From: Crotalaria pallida
Lineage: Eukaryota > Streptophyta > Magnoliopsida > Fabales > Fabaceae
DNA length: 64,000 nucleotides
NCBI GenBank assembly: GCA_037953625.1
Contig: CM075655.1
Span: forward strand, 77,775,501-77,839,500
Direction: 5' to 3'
Below are positions 10,448-21,394 of the stretch, piece after piece (the first letter of the stretch is position 1; each line of letters starts with the position of its first letter). The notes under the pieces are model-generated. The model worked only from the letters and a program-made list of their open reading frames with translations, ran no database searches and had not been told where the DNA came from. Both the position numbers and the translations under genes were made by a program.

Positions 10448-12187
10448 TGTTGGGTTTGGCCTAAAAATCTCGAGAGGGGGGGTGAATCGAGTTTTATTAA
10501 TTTATTGTGAAATCCCTTACGATTAAAAAAATTGTTTCGCGTTGGAGAGATTAGACGTTTGAGATGGAGAGCGAAATTGATTGATATAAAAATTGAGTAG
10601 CGCGGAAACGTAAAATAAATAAAATATGCGGAAAGTAAAGAGATAGGGATAAAAAAGCTTGCACCAGGAATTTTATACTGGTTCAGCCTTCCCGTCGAAA
10701 GGCCTAGTCCAGTCCCCAAGCGACCCGCTTGAGAGTTCTATAATCAGCAATAGAGCCGCACCCTATTACACCCAAGAGCACTCCGCACACTACTAGGAAC
10801 CTCCGCTCGCTAGGGGCCACAATATCACACAGCAGGGATCCTCGCCCTACGACGTATCACATGTCCACTAAGGGATTCTCTCCCTAACCACTAAGGTTTC
10901 AAATACAAGAATGTGATAGTGATTACAATAGCTTTGTGTGTTCTCAAAACACGGATACAACAATATGCTCTTCTATGATAATGAAGTTCTTCTTGATAAG
11001 TTAAATGGCCAACAAGGTTTCTTAGAGTTCTTCAAAAAGATTTGTCGATATGATCAAAGAAAAGTTGGAGAAGAAGAAGAACGTGAAATGCAGAAAAGAA
11101 TGAATGAATATCAAAGGTTGTGTTTAGTCTGTAATGTTGGAGTGAATATTTGAAAATACTTTTATAATTCAAAAAATTCAAAATTAGTAAAACAAAATCA
11201 AAACAAAATAAAATAAAATTTTGAAATAAGTTTTAAAATCAAAACTAAATCAAAACGATTTACGAAATAAAATAAAGATTTGATTCTTAAAACGAAAAAG
11301 GAAATAATTCAAATTTAAAATCATTTTCAAATTTTATAAAATAAATCAGAATCTTATATATAAAAACAAATCAGGAAATAATCAAATTGATTCTGACACG
11401 TTTTTCAATAAAAGCTGAAGTAATCGATTACTTTCTGAAGGTAATCGATTATTCCTTCAAAAATAAAAAATCTTAAATACATTTGAAAAACAAGTAATCG
11501 ATTAGTCCAATAATGGTTAATTGATTACATCACCCTTGTTCAATATATGATGCAACTCATTTAATCGATTACTACTCATCAAATAATCGATTACTGAGTC
11601 TCTGTTCATTATGTGATGCAACATATGTAATCGATTACCACACAGCATGTAATCGGTTAATGTGCCTCTGGAAAATATATGATGCAACAATTCTAATCGA
11701 TTACTTGAGCCAAGTAATCGATTACTCTCATAAGAAAGTAATGGATTAGCAAAGTTCACTTAATCGATTACAACCTCTCTGATTTTTCTATGATGCAACA
11801 AAGTTAATCGATTAACTCAAGGAAGTAATCGATTACTCTCTCTTGCATACATACAAATATTCAGAGTTTTGTAACATCAGGTATTTTCACACAAACTAAG
11901 ATATAAAAACAACTTTTCATGAAAACACATTTTTCTTCTCCTTTTTAAATGAAAAACTCATTGGCCTTTTAAACTCTTTAATAACAAGAACTTCATTACC
12001 TTACACATGTCCTATGGGAAAAGGCTTCTAGGCTATATCTTGCTTGAGTCTTCAATCTTGAATCTTGAAGTTACTTGAGAGCTTGAATCTTGAGTTGGTT
12101 GTTATCATCAAAACCTTGGCTTGATATTGCTTGAAGTCCATAAGAGAGTTTGAAGCAAGTCTTCCAACACTAGCTTGACTTCCAACA
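10448..12187 (-). mobile_element. Solo LTR of a SIRE/Maximus-like Ty1/copia element
   Basis: The ends are TGTTGGG and CCAACA, and the flanking duplication is GGCAG (10443-10447 and 12188-12192). On the minus strand it begins TGTTGGAAGTCAAGC and soon reads TTTTGATGATAACAA, a start I associate with SIRE/Maximus LTRs of legumes. There is no internal domain, so it is a recombination-derived solo LTR of 1740 bp. On the minus strand a TATA-like TTTATATATAAG lies at about 11353-11366, just downstream of the palindrome array at 11421-11835. It splits the Tat polyprotein between the RNase H/linker and the integrase zinc region. Confidence 0.85.
11421..11835. repeat. Array of paired TAATCGATTA palindromes
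   Basis: Exact TAATCGATTA starts at 11421, 11442, 11495, 11562, 11584, 11628, 11694, 11715, 11761, 11805 and 11826. One- or two-base variants start at 11518, 11650 and 11739. They group into seven pairs with start-to-start spacing 21-23 bp and different 11-13 nt linkers. Pairs recur about every 66 bp (45-74). Most gaps between pairs contain TGATGCAAC. The array lies upstream of the TATA-like box of the solo LTR on its sense (minus) strand. Confidence 0.95.
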
Positions 12188-13552
12188 GGCAGCGGAGGAT
12201 AGGAGACGATATCCCTCTCCTATAGAGGGTGTCATCTATCACCACATAATGAGCGGCTTTTTTGACAAGTTTCTTTGCTTCCAATGGGTTTGAGGGCTTG
12301 AGCTCGTGTTGCAGAAAATACTTAATGGGTTGCATCCAATCGAGAGTGAGGGAAATTGCCATTACCACACTTGGACCTTGAATCACTTCTTGTATGACAC
12401 TTTTGTTGTTACCAGCACCTTTAATGCTGGCCAACTTTGATAGGACGTCTCCTCGGACGTTCGAGCTCCTGGGAATATGAGAAATTGAGAACTGAGTGAA
12501 ACCTTTGGTTAAAGCTTTTACCATCTCTAATTACTTTTGGAGGAGTGGTTCCTTTGCTTGATATTCCCCTGTAACTTGCGAAACTACTAACTGTGAATCA
12601 CTGAGAACTTGGATCTCTATTGCTCTGAGTTCCTGTGCCATACGCAACCTTGCAATCACAGCCTCATACTCGGCCTGATTGTTAGAAGTTGGGAATCGAA
12701 CTTCAGGGAGTATTCAATACTGATCCCTTCAGTGTTTTCCAAAATCACGCCAGCTCCTGCGCCTTTTCTGTTTCTAGAGCCATCCACATAGATGATTTAG
12801 ACATCCGAGTTCGAGCTGGCTGATTGCTCAGTAAACTCGGATACGAAATCCGCCAAGGCTTGAGATTTGATCGCTTTTCTAGGCTCAAATGAAATGTTAA
12901 ACTCTGAAAGTTCGACTGCCCGAGATATCATTCTGCCAGCTAGGTCCGACTTCTGGAGGACTTGTCGGATCAGCTGAGCGGTCCAAACAGTGATCTGATG
13001 ACTTTGAAAATACTGCCTGAGTCTTCTGGTGGCCAAAATTAAACAAAAAGCAAATTTCTCAATTTTTGAGTACCTCAACTCGGGCCCTTGCAAGGATCGA
13101 CTAACAAAGTATACAAGAAACTCAGTCTTGGATTCTTCCCTAACGAGGACCGAACTGAGGGTCGAGTTGCCAACGGAAAGATATAAGTAAAAATTCTCGC
13201 CCTCCTGTGGCCTGGAAAGGACAGGGGGGAAGAAAGGTATTCCTTCAATGCCTAAAAGGCTTCTTCACATCTGTTGTCCCAGATAAATTCAGTGTTCTTT
13301 TTAAGTTACTGATATCACGGCAGTCCCTTTCGGGCCGCTTGTGGCAGAAAATAGGAGAGCACGACCATTCGGCCTGTCAACTGTTGCACTCCCCTAATGT
13401 CAGATAGAATCTTCATTTCCAAGATGGCCCTACACTTGTTTGGATTTGCCTTGATGTCGCGCTCTGTCAACATGAAATCGAGAAAGGCTCCTGCCGAAAC
13501 CCCAAAGGTACATTTCTCAGGGTTGAGCCTCATATTGTACTTTCGGACACTT
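12188..13552 (-). pseudogene. Tat-lineage pol fragment: reverse transcriptase, dual RNase H, linker
   Basis: From high to low coordinates: the C-terminal part of reverse transcriptase at 13315-13552 (MRLNPEKCTFGVSAG, VQQLTGRM); RNase H at 12797-13093 (RYSKIEKFAF, GRMISRAVELSEF, QALADFVSEF); then a second RNase H at about 12500-12790 with NNQAEYEAV and LSDSQLVVSQVTGEY. A linker at 12193-12524 ends LYRRGISSPILRCL just before the integrase zinc region. Two RNase H domains in tandem are a known mark of the Tat/Ogre group. Frames shift between segments. The fragment stops at about 13552 against copia sequence, so the amino-terminal polyprotein and both LTRs are missing. Confidence 0.88.
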
Positions 13553-15971
13553 AGAATTAATGAGGCATATGTGAAAATTCATATGAAAGAACCTCATTAT
13601 CATAAATGTCATTTTGTGTAAAAATGTTGAATTCAGAAGAAGTGCATAAAATAAAAATCTTGATTCTATAAAAGATAAGTTTAAAGCTTATGTATGTTTC
13701 AGTTAAACTTAATCAAAGATCCACATAAAATTTGGTGGCTCGATCTTGGATTAATCGAAACATGTTTCTAGCATAATGAATTTTGTTTAATCCATACCAT
13801 AAAGCAACATGTAAAGTATGTGTTTGTGGGAATAAAGTGAAGGCTCTAGTGGAACTTGTCAGGATTTAATGTTTAATCTTTAACATTGGGCATCACCTAG
13901 ACTCATCGGAGACCTTTTAGGTACCTAGTTTTTCTAGGAGTTTGGTTTATTATCTAGGATTGATGTTACTAGATACTCTTTTATGTTTGGTTATGGATGT
14001 TTCAATTTATTTAAGTATAATCATCACATTGGTATTTGTATCTTTGTGATAGTTATATAAATTGAATTTTAAACGATTTTTGCTAATTTGTGGCATAAGT
14101 GTTTGAGTCATAAAGCCAAGGAAATAATGGAAAGCTTTATAAGGAACAAAATCTTTCCAGGTTAGGATTTTATTGTCCTAATTATTTGTGTAGATTGTAT
14201 TAAAGGAAAAAAAAGCAAACTCGCAATGAAATGAACCACAAGGAGTACCCAACTTCTCGAAAATGTGTTCGTCAAAACTTGTAGACCTCTAATGTTGACT
14301 TTCTTTTAGAAAGGAAAAGGTATGTCATCATCTTTATTGATAATTATTCATGTTTTAATTATATGTTTACTAGTATCGTGAGAAATCTCAAGTAGAGGAT
14401 GCCTTGGAAATTTACTTGAACAAAGTAGAAAGTTATTTAGACATATAGGTGAATGTTGTCAGGTATGACAAAGATGATAACTGCCATAAAAGAAGTAATT
14501 AAAATGGACAACATCCACGACTGTTTATTAAACTCCTCAATAAATTAGTTATTTGTGTGTAATACACAATGCCAGTTACACTGCAACAAAATGGCGTATA
14601 TAGGGCATAATAGAACATTAATGAATATGGTTAGGGGTATGGAATTTAGACTTTACCCGCAACACTGAATGTATGTCTTGAAACTTCCATTTGTCTATTG
14701 AACAGGGTCCTAGTAAGGCAGTGCCAAAGACAATTTTAAACCGTGTGCTAATAGGATACCCAATTTAAGACACCCGCATATTTGCGGTTGTCGGGCAGAA
14801 ACAAGGATTGCAATCCACAATAAAAGAAAATGGATATAAAACATCAGTGAGTATTTCACTGATTATCCAAATAAATCAAAAGGTATAGACCTTATTGTTC
14901 TAACCATAGTACAAGAACTATTCAAACTGAGAATGACAGGTTCATTGAGAATGGTGAAATTAGTGGGATTATAGTTCCAGGTAATGTGGAAATTAACGGA
15001 GTTAGGATGCAAGTTCCTGTAATATGTTCTTCTACCTCAACAATAATTGTTTCTTTCATTGTTGAATTGTATAATAATAAAGTACGAAAACATTTAAATG
15101 AATTCACTATTCACAATGATTTTATTGTAGAAGAACCATGAAAAGTAGTATTAAAAAAAACTATTTCGAACGTTTGAGTGGTTTATCTACAAGAATATGA
15201 ATTTGACTTAGTTATTAATGATAATAATGACCCACTGATGTGTTTCTCAATTGAAAAGAATGAACATATAATGTGCATATTTGAAGAAATTAATATACAA
15301 ATTTAAACAAACGTCCCACCAATAGTATCGAAAAGAAAGTCAATGATACTATTGTTTCTTTTAGATTTAAGGAAACACAATTAACTTGTGTAAGTATGTG
15401 AAGGTCAGTGAGAGTGAGTTTATTATGTTGATTCTGTATGTTATTATATCTTGCTTGCAATTTATTATCTTGGTCTTTTACACTAGCCTAATAAATTTTT
15501 CTAGTAACTTTGAATGAAAGATATAGATGAGTCGAGTCATGTGATTAGAAAATGAATATTCTAGAATATGTCACATGAATTGTTAGGCTTATCTCATAAA
15601 GCATATATCATTAAAGTACTAGAATGATTTAGAATGAATAAAATTTACGTTAAGGAAGTATTAACTATACTTATAAAGTTTTGAGGTATTGGCATGGAAT
15701 GAATAAATACATGCTTACTTTTGTAATGAATGATCACATTGAGGTGATTAGAATGTTGAATTTGTAGCAAGTTTTAAGGTTACCATTCAGACAAATTGAC
15801 TGCAAAATTTTATTTCGAGGTTTTGAACTGTCGACAATATTGCTTAGCCGCTGAAAACGTACTGTGGTGTTTTGCAGCAATGACAAGTACTATAAAGGTG
15901 CTAAAAGTATGTGAATGAAGTACTTTGTCTCTAAAGAATGAGATGAGAAACAAAGATTGTCAATAGAGCAT
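13553..15971 (+). pseudogene. Heavily decayed Ty1/copia polyprotein, 5' portion
   Basis: No long frame survives, but successive short matches in copia order can be read. A zinc-knuckle-like CHF..KC lies near 13610. WWLDLG (protease/linker region of copia) lies near 13735. LWHKC and VDCIKGKK (integrase zinc region) lie near 14090-14210. KRYVIIFIDNYS followed by DALEIYL-like sequence (integrase core) lies near 14320-14430. A GTPQQNG-like stretch lies near 14565-14600, and reverse transcriptase pieces (FIMLILYV, IHEVIG-like) lie near 15415-15640. The 3' end resumes at 39194 after the inserted Diaspora-like element: reading across the join gives IEHVSTNLMIA, a standard copia motif. The many stops make it an old copy. 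Confidence 0.8.
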
Positions 15972-17294
15972 TGATGGCCTCTCGCAAGTGCCCGAGAATT
16001 GTCAAGTTATAGTATAAAAGATTTATCGTATCCAAAGGGATTTGGTTGTTGAGTACCGACAAATTACAAGTTTGATTATCTAAACCAATCAATGAATTCT
16101 TAATTTAAATGAAACAAAATAAAAGAAGAACAAAAGTTAATAAACAAAGAAGCGGTAGAAAAGATTATGGAATGGAACTTCTAAGGATTGAATTGGCCAC
16201 AATGAGTATTAATAAATTAGTGATGATTTAACTTCTTATTATGCCTTGATTTATTTTGAAGGTGAAATGTCCAAAGGTAGATATCAGTTCCTCTCATAAT
16301 CAAATACCGTATTTGACATGCATAACTTCTACTGTCGTGATAATTATAACATGTCAAACCCATTAAGTTTTGTGATATTCATTGGTCCTCTTAAGGACTA
16401 GTACTATTCTCATGTCATAATCCTTAAGTTCAATTATATAGTTCGGATATTAAAGTTCTCCTTTCGGTCCTTCCCCTAATACCTTTGATTATGCAATAAT
16501 GAGGCCTAACAAGATTACATATATTAAGAATAATATAATTGAATCTAAAATAAATAAGATATGAATAAGAAAGTTAAAGTCAAAACATCATTATTAATTA
16601 CATCAAAGGGTTAATACCAATCCATAGAAGGTGGTTTTACTCGATCATAAACATATTCTTAAAATAGGAAAAACAATAGAGAAGAGAGAATATTACAAGT
16701 GTGGGAAGGAAATACATTCCAACCTTGACTCTAGCTTTCACATAGAGCTTCTACCTAGGGAGCTGTCACTATCCCAAGATCTCACTCAAAGACTCACTCA
16801 AACTCTAATGATTTCCATCATCTAAGAAAGATGCTTAGATGAAGAGAAGAATTATGGAAAGGAAGTGTATGCCAAGAGCTAAGAAGCCCCTTGGTCTCGT
16901 GTGTTTTGAAGCTTGTTTGATGGGGTATTTATAGGGAAAGTTGCTATGGAATGCAAACAAACTCGGATTGACTTTGTGAGGTAGAGACATGTTGGGTCCA
17001 GCAACTTGGCACCGATTTTTGACCCTTTAGATCACCGAATTTGGAAATTCCTATTTCTGACAAAAGTGTAGATGTTTCAATCAGCTTTTTAGAGACACCA
17101 AGATTGACGGAATTGAAGTTTGGTAGAGAAAGTTATGGCTAAAACACCGTTAACATATCAAAGTTCATGGACAGCTAGCATGGCATGACTTTGCATCCAC
17201 TTTTGACCATTTAAACGGCAGAATTTGACAACGGCACCTTCATCAAAATTGTAGGGCTTTCTCTTAGCTTTCCAATGACACCAAGCTTGTCTCA
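15972..17294 (-). repeat. Diaspora-like 3' LTR, first piece (interrupted by Helitron)
   Basis: Near-identical to 37554-38876 over its whole length. It ends ...AAGCTTGTCTCA, exactly where the sister LTR continues TTTGAATAATCC. The 64-codon frame on the plus strand at 16631-16825 is shared with the other LTR only because the LTRs are copies. Confidence 0.97.
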
Positions 17295-17624
17295 TCTAAA
17301 TAATATAAAATAGGAGCTGTTATTACCATTTTTAATCTCCCGCCTAATCATCCTTATGATTGGTTTCCATTTATATTTTGTAATTAATGCATCTTTAATT
17401 GTTTTATTGGTTTTGTTATTTGCTGTTTATTATGTTTTTTTTATTGTTATTATTGTTATGTGTCTGACTTGGCCGTCGATTTGAATAAGGGGGCAAGCAA
17501 ATTGATCTGGACCGTTCGTTTTGTTCTACAAGCTTCTGATGGAGTAGTGCGTCGACGACTCTTCGTTGTTTCCATTTCCTCTCTTTTTCTGTCTCGCGTG
17601 GTTGTCTCGCGTGGTGGTCTCGAG
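17295..17624 (+). promoter_or_regulatory. Helitron 5' end and upstream region of the RPA-like gene
   Basis: Starts with the Helitron TC terminus. It contains AT-rich sequence (17395-17455) and then a pyrimidine-rich, leader-like stretch with repeated TCTCGCGTGGT near 17592-17614. The LTR element at 17625-27830 cuts it from the leader that resumes at 27836. I infer that it held the promoter; no TATA box is assigned with confidence. Confidence 0.4.
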
Positions 17625-17877
17625 TGTAACATCCCAAACTTTATTTTAAATCAGATTATTAATGAAAACCTTAGAAAAATTGGAAAAGTGACTTAATGAA
17701 TTTTGGTAGATAGGTGAGTGGTGATTATAAGTCCTAGGGGTTGTATAGAAGGCAATTGTGGCTTTGGGCAAAGTCAAATAAGCGAAATCGGGAGTTAAAT
17801 CAGCGTTTTAGATGTTAGAAATCAACCGAAAAGAGAAAATTAGGAATAAAATATTCATAGCTCCAAACCAAATTCCC

Positions 17878-17942
17878 ACCGTTGGATGTGAAGATAAGGG
17901 TCTTCGGAAGCTTGTCTCAAAATTTGAGCAAGATCCGACGGT
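17878..17942. repeat. Conserved inverted repeat (potential hairpin) in LARD LTR
   Basis: ACCGTTGGAT (17878-17887) and ATCCGACGGT (17933-17942) are inverted with one mismatch around a 45-nt loop. The same block, with a perfect 10-bp stem and the same 45-nt loop, occurs in a different LTR at 62450-62514. Confidence 0.75.
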
Positions 17943-17987
17943 TAACGAAAAAGTTAAGGCGAATCGAAAATTTGGAATTCTGGTGCA

Positions 17988-18341
17988 CGCCCAGGCGGGT
18001 GCACTGTTCATTGGTGCACCAGACAGTGAAAAACCCGCCCAGGCGGTGCACCAATTCGCCTAGGCGAGCTGAAACACGCACCAGCCGCACCAGTCTCGCG
18101 TGTGGCGCGCCAAAACCCCACCTGACCGCACCAAATCTTGCATCAGGCACCAGTTGGTGCACAGATCCACCCAGGCGCACCATCGTCTCGCCCAGGCGAG
18201 CCCTACGCGCATCACCCCGCACCAGGCGCACCATTTGGCGCGCCATTCTTCCCCTGACCGCATCAGATCCACGCACCATGTACCAGATCTGGTGCTGGTG
18301 CCAGAGTCGCGCCCAGGCGCACCATGACCCGCGCCCAGGCG
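17988..18341. repeat. Paired CGCCCAGGCG module, LARD 5' LTR
   Basis: Near-palindromes (CGCCCAGGCG, CGCCTAGGCG, CACCCAGGCG) start at 17988, 18036, 18057, 18168, 18189, 18310 and 18332. The pairs 18036/18057, 18168/18189 and 18310/18332 are 21, 21 and 22 bp apart with unlike linkers. The module ends about 20 bp before the TATA-like box. Confidence 0.9.
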
Positions 18342-19120
18342 CGCGGGGGCTGCTGCTGACGCATAAAAACTGGTGCGTGGCACCATTTGAGCCACATAGT
18401 TTTGGCTTGTTCAATAAGCCCACTCCCTCCTTCTTGCTTAAGCCTTCTTCCATTCTTTTTACCCACACCATGAGGCACCCTCCTCATTCCCTTCCACCCC
18501 ACCGTAGCTCCCCACCAAGGCACCACCATCTCTCCTTCTTCTTGCCTTAGACTTCCCATGGAGCACCAAAACACCATCCCCCACCACCTAAGGCAACCAA
18601 GCATCATCTCACTCCTTTCCCTTGCTCCACCGTGTCTCTCTCTCCCTCTTGGGCACCATCACCATTTCCTTCTTCCTTTAGTTATGAAGCATACACCATA
18701 GCCTTAGCTTCCAAGCCATAAAAGGGGGTGTGAACTTCTTTTCCTCTCCCACCATTGGCGCACACCCTTTCTTCCTCCTTGGGCACCATCGCCTCTTCTC
18801 CCTCTCCATCAATCATAAAACCAAGCTCTCACCCTTAACCATGGCACCCAAGCTCTAACCTTTTGCCATTTGATTTCCATGGAGTTCAAGCATTAAGGAC
18901 TTCCATTCCTCTCTCCTTGGTTTCATTCTTTTCAAGCAAAATGGAAGGAAACCGACATACCGACACTCACCGACACCGACCGAAATCGACTCGGTCTTGC
19001 TCCCGGTCACTATAAAGGCTTGTAGGATCACCGCCCCGCCTCGTCGGCGAACTTCGGCATTAATCGGTGCGAAGTGTGGAGCCTCGGGTCGAGGATCTTT
19101 CTTTGGACTCGTCGGTTGAG

Positions 19121-20940
19121 GTAAGAGGGGTTTGCTTTACCTTTCCTAAGGATATAGATTCTAGGTTGTTGTAATGATGACTAGGCGTAGTTAATTAATT
19201 AAAAGAATGAACCTTAGGATATTTAAAGGGCATGAAATGAACCTTAGGGATAATTAGTGTGTTAATGGTTGATTTAATATTAATTAAACGGTTTTTGTTA
19301 ATATTCTCTTTTGTTAATATTAAATTAGGAAGTGAAGAACCCTAGGGAGTTGACTTAATTATAGTGATCTGAGACATACCTGAGTATGTCGACTGTTTTG
19401 ATTATTATTCGTTGATTGTTACTCGTTATTGATGTATGTTCATGTCGTGTTTGGTTTTGTGACTCGTAAAGTAAATAATGGACTAAGTATCATTGTGAGC
19501 AAGTAATATAGAAAGGGCTAAGTAAGGAAGGAAGGATGGAAAATTACGAGTGAATGATTAAAGAATGGACTAAGGATAAACAGCTTGGTAAAAGAGAAAT
19601 GATGTTTATTAATCAATGAATCGGAAATTAGAGGATGGTGATCGAGTGCCCAGGAACCTTGATGGATGTTGTGCTTGATTTAATTTGATAAGTGTAAATG
19701 TGACTATAAGGATTGTGTGATGATATGTGATATTGAAATGTTGAATTGTGCTAATTAAGTAATAATATATAATTGTGACCATTGGATAGTGGAAATGTGT
19801 AATGTGGTGATTAATTTTGAGAAATGGGAAGTGCTAAAGAATTAATAATGATAAAAGAACGAAATGAATTACACCCAGGCTCAGCCAAGGGAGAATGAAT
19901 TACACCCAGGCTCAGCCAGGGGAGAATGAATTACACCCAGGCTCATCCAGGGGATTGAGATACTTACCCGGGCGCAGTAAGTCGTTATCGCACGGTGGTG
20001 CGAACGCAGTAGGTCGTGACAAGGGGATTTACCCGGGCGCAGTAAGTCGTTATCGCGCGGTGGTGCGAACGCAGTAGGTCGTGCCCAGGGGATTGAGAAA
20101 CATACTCGGGCGCAGTAAGTCGCTATCGCGCGGTGGTGCGAGCGCAGTAGGTCGTGACCGGGGGATTTACCCGGGCGCAGTAAGTCGTTATCTCGCGGTG
20201 GTGCGAACGCAGTAGGTCGTGACCAGGGGATTGAGAAACATACCCGGGCGCAGTAAGTCGCTATCGCACGGTGGTGTGAGCGCAGTAGGTCGTGACCAGG
20301 GGATTTACCTGGGCGCAGTAAGTCGTGAGTTCACAGGAGTGCAGACGCAGTAGGTCGTGACCGGGGATTGAGAAACATACCCGGGCGCAGTAAGTCGCTA
20401 TCGCGCGGTGGTGCGAGCGCAGTAGGTCATGACCAGGGGATTTACCCGGGCGCAGTAAGTCGTGAGTGCACAGGAGTGCAGACGTAGTAGGTCGTGACCA
20501 GGGGATTGAGAAACATACCCGGGCGCAGTAAGTCGTGAGTGCGTGACCAGGGGATTGAGAAACTTACCCGGGCGCAGTAAGTCGTGAGTGCACAGGAGTG
20601 CAGACACAGTAGGTCGTGACCAGGGACAGATTGAAAAAAACTTATGAATCTGATTAAAGTGAATGGAACGAAAGTCTTTATGAAAACGATGGATGAGAAT
20701 GAAATGTGAATTTAATTGAATTGAAAAGCAACCGTAAGACTAAAAATAGGACCGATAGGAAGGTAGTATGGACATAAGGCTTAAGTTATCGAAGATGAAA
20801 TTGTATGTGATTACCTGAAAAAGAATTCTAGGTTAACAGACAACTTTGACTTCAATAGGGCCTAGTTTGTCAGCTATGCTTCTTAGAAGGTATTATTCTT
20901 AGTACTGTGTAATGCTACCCTTCTTGCTATATTTTTACAG
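19121..20940 (+). other. Putative leader intron of the LARD LTR
   Basis: A strong donor (GGTTGAG/GTAAGAGG) lies downstream of the TATA-like box and leader, and a polypyrimidine acceptor (ATTTTTACAG/GTACCGAAGG) lies before the LTR end. The 1820-bp interval contains the whole minisatellite. The second LTR has the same donor (25549) and an acceptor changed to TTTTTAAAG (27392). The equivalent sites occur in the unrelated solo LTR at 31117-32262. Splicing itself is inferred. Confidence 0.55.
19863..20630 (+). repeat. Minisatellite in LARD 5' LTR
   Basis: Three copies of a unit of about 30 bp (AATGAATTACACCCAGGCTC and on) are followed by repeats that alternate GGGCGCAGTAAGTCG(T/C) and CGCAGTAGGTCGTGACC, joined by GGGGATT(T/G)A. 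Two-part units are about 65-70 bp. The second LTR has one extra partial unit at about 26970-27000. Confidence 0.92.
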
Positions 20941-21382
20941 GTACCGAAGGAGCATACACGTGTCTCGCCGAGCAGGATTACATTCCACCACGTGGAGTGT
21001 GGATAGTATTTAGCGACCACCTATTGGTCATGGGTTATTTTGGGGAAATTTTATTGTATTTCATTTACTTTGTATTTTGAGAAACTATGAGTTTGAGAAA
21101 CTATTTGAATTTCCTTAGAAATAATGTAATGAGTGGACTAAACCATATTTTGGGCCCTGCTGGCCTCTGATGAATTTAAAATGCTATTGTTTATCGGGTT
21201 ACAGGAATTTTGGGAAAGTCCTAAAAACAAGCAAAACTCCGTCCGTTTGACAGGAGATTTCCATATGAATTAAAAATAACTAAGTGTTTTTCCTACTCAA
21301 ATCATAAGTTTAAAAAGAAATTTTCAATTCACTATTTTATTTAAGGGTGTAAAAGGGTAATTAATTGTAGGTGTTACATTTA

Positions 21383-21394
21383 TGGTATCAGAGC
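21383..21394 (+). other. Primer-binding site, initiator tRNA-Met
   Basis: TGGTATCAGAGC lies 4 nt after the 5' LTR and is complementary to the 3' end of plant initiator tRNA-Met. It fixes the element's orientation as plus. Confidence 0.95.

Larger units (their letters stand above)
17625..21378 (+). repeat. LARD 5' LTR
   Basis: Order of parts: TGTAACA terminus; inverted repeat 17878-17942; paired CGCCCAGGCG module 17988-18341; TATA-like GCATAAAAAC at about 18360; a CT/CA-rich leader 18410-18960; donor GAG/GTAAGAGG at 19120/19121; minisatellite 19863-20630; acceptor TTTTTACAG at 20940; then a conserved GAAGGAGCATACAC box and the GGTGTTACA end. The two 200-residue-class open frames over 17882-18550 are in opposite frames of the GC-rich palindrome zone and are not convincing genes. 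Confidence 0.95.

Noticed and set aside
11517..11759. Minus-strand open frame of 80 codons with repeating SNRL / LHHI / VIDY peptides
   Set aside because: The peptide period is a direct product of the TAATCGATTA and TGATGCAAC repeats. Spacings of 21, 22 and 23 bp do not keep a frame, so it is not under coding constraint.
11421..11835. Regularly spaced short repeats that could be taken for a CRISPR array
   Set aside because: Repeats are only 10 bp, spacers 11-13 bp, and the setting is a plant LTR. There are no cas genes. It is a palindrome-pair array.
16631..16825. 64-codon frame nearly identical at 38213-38407, suggesting a conserved peptide
   Set aside because: The two copies are the paired LTRs of one element; identity reflects reverse transcription, not selection. 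It is also antisense to the element.
17882..18550. Overlapping frames of 222 and 184 codons on opposite strands, repeated at 24232-24978
   Set aside because: They lie in the GC-rich palindrome zone and leader of an LTR, lack recognisable domains, and appear in both LTRs only because these are copies.
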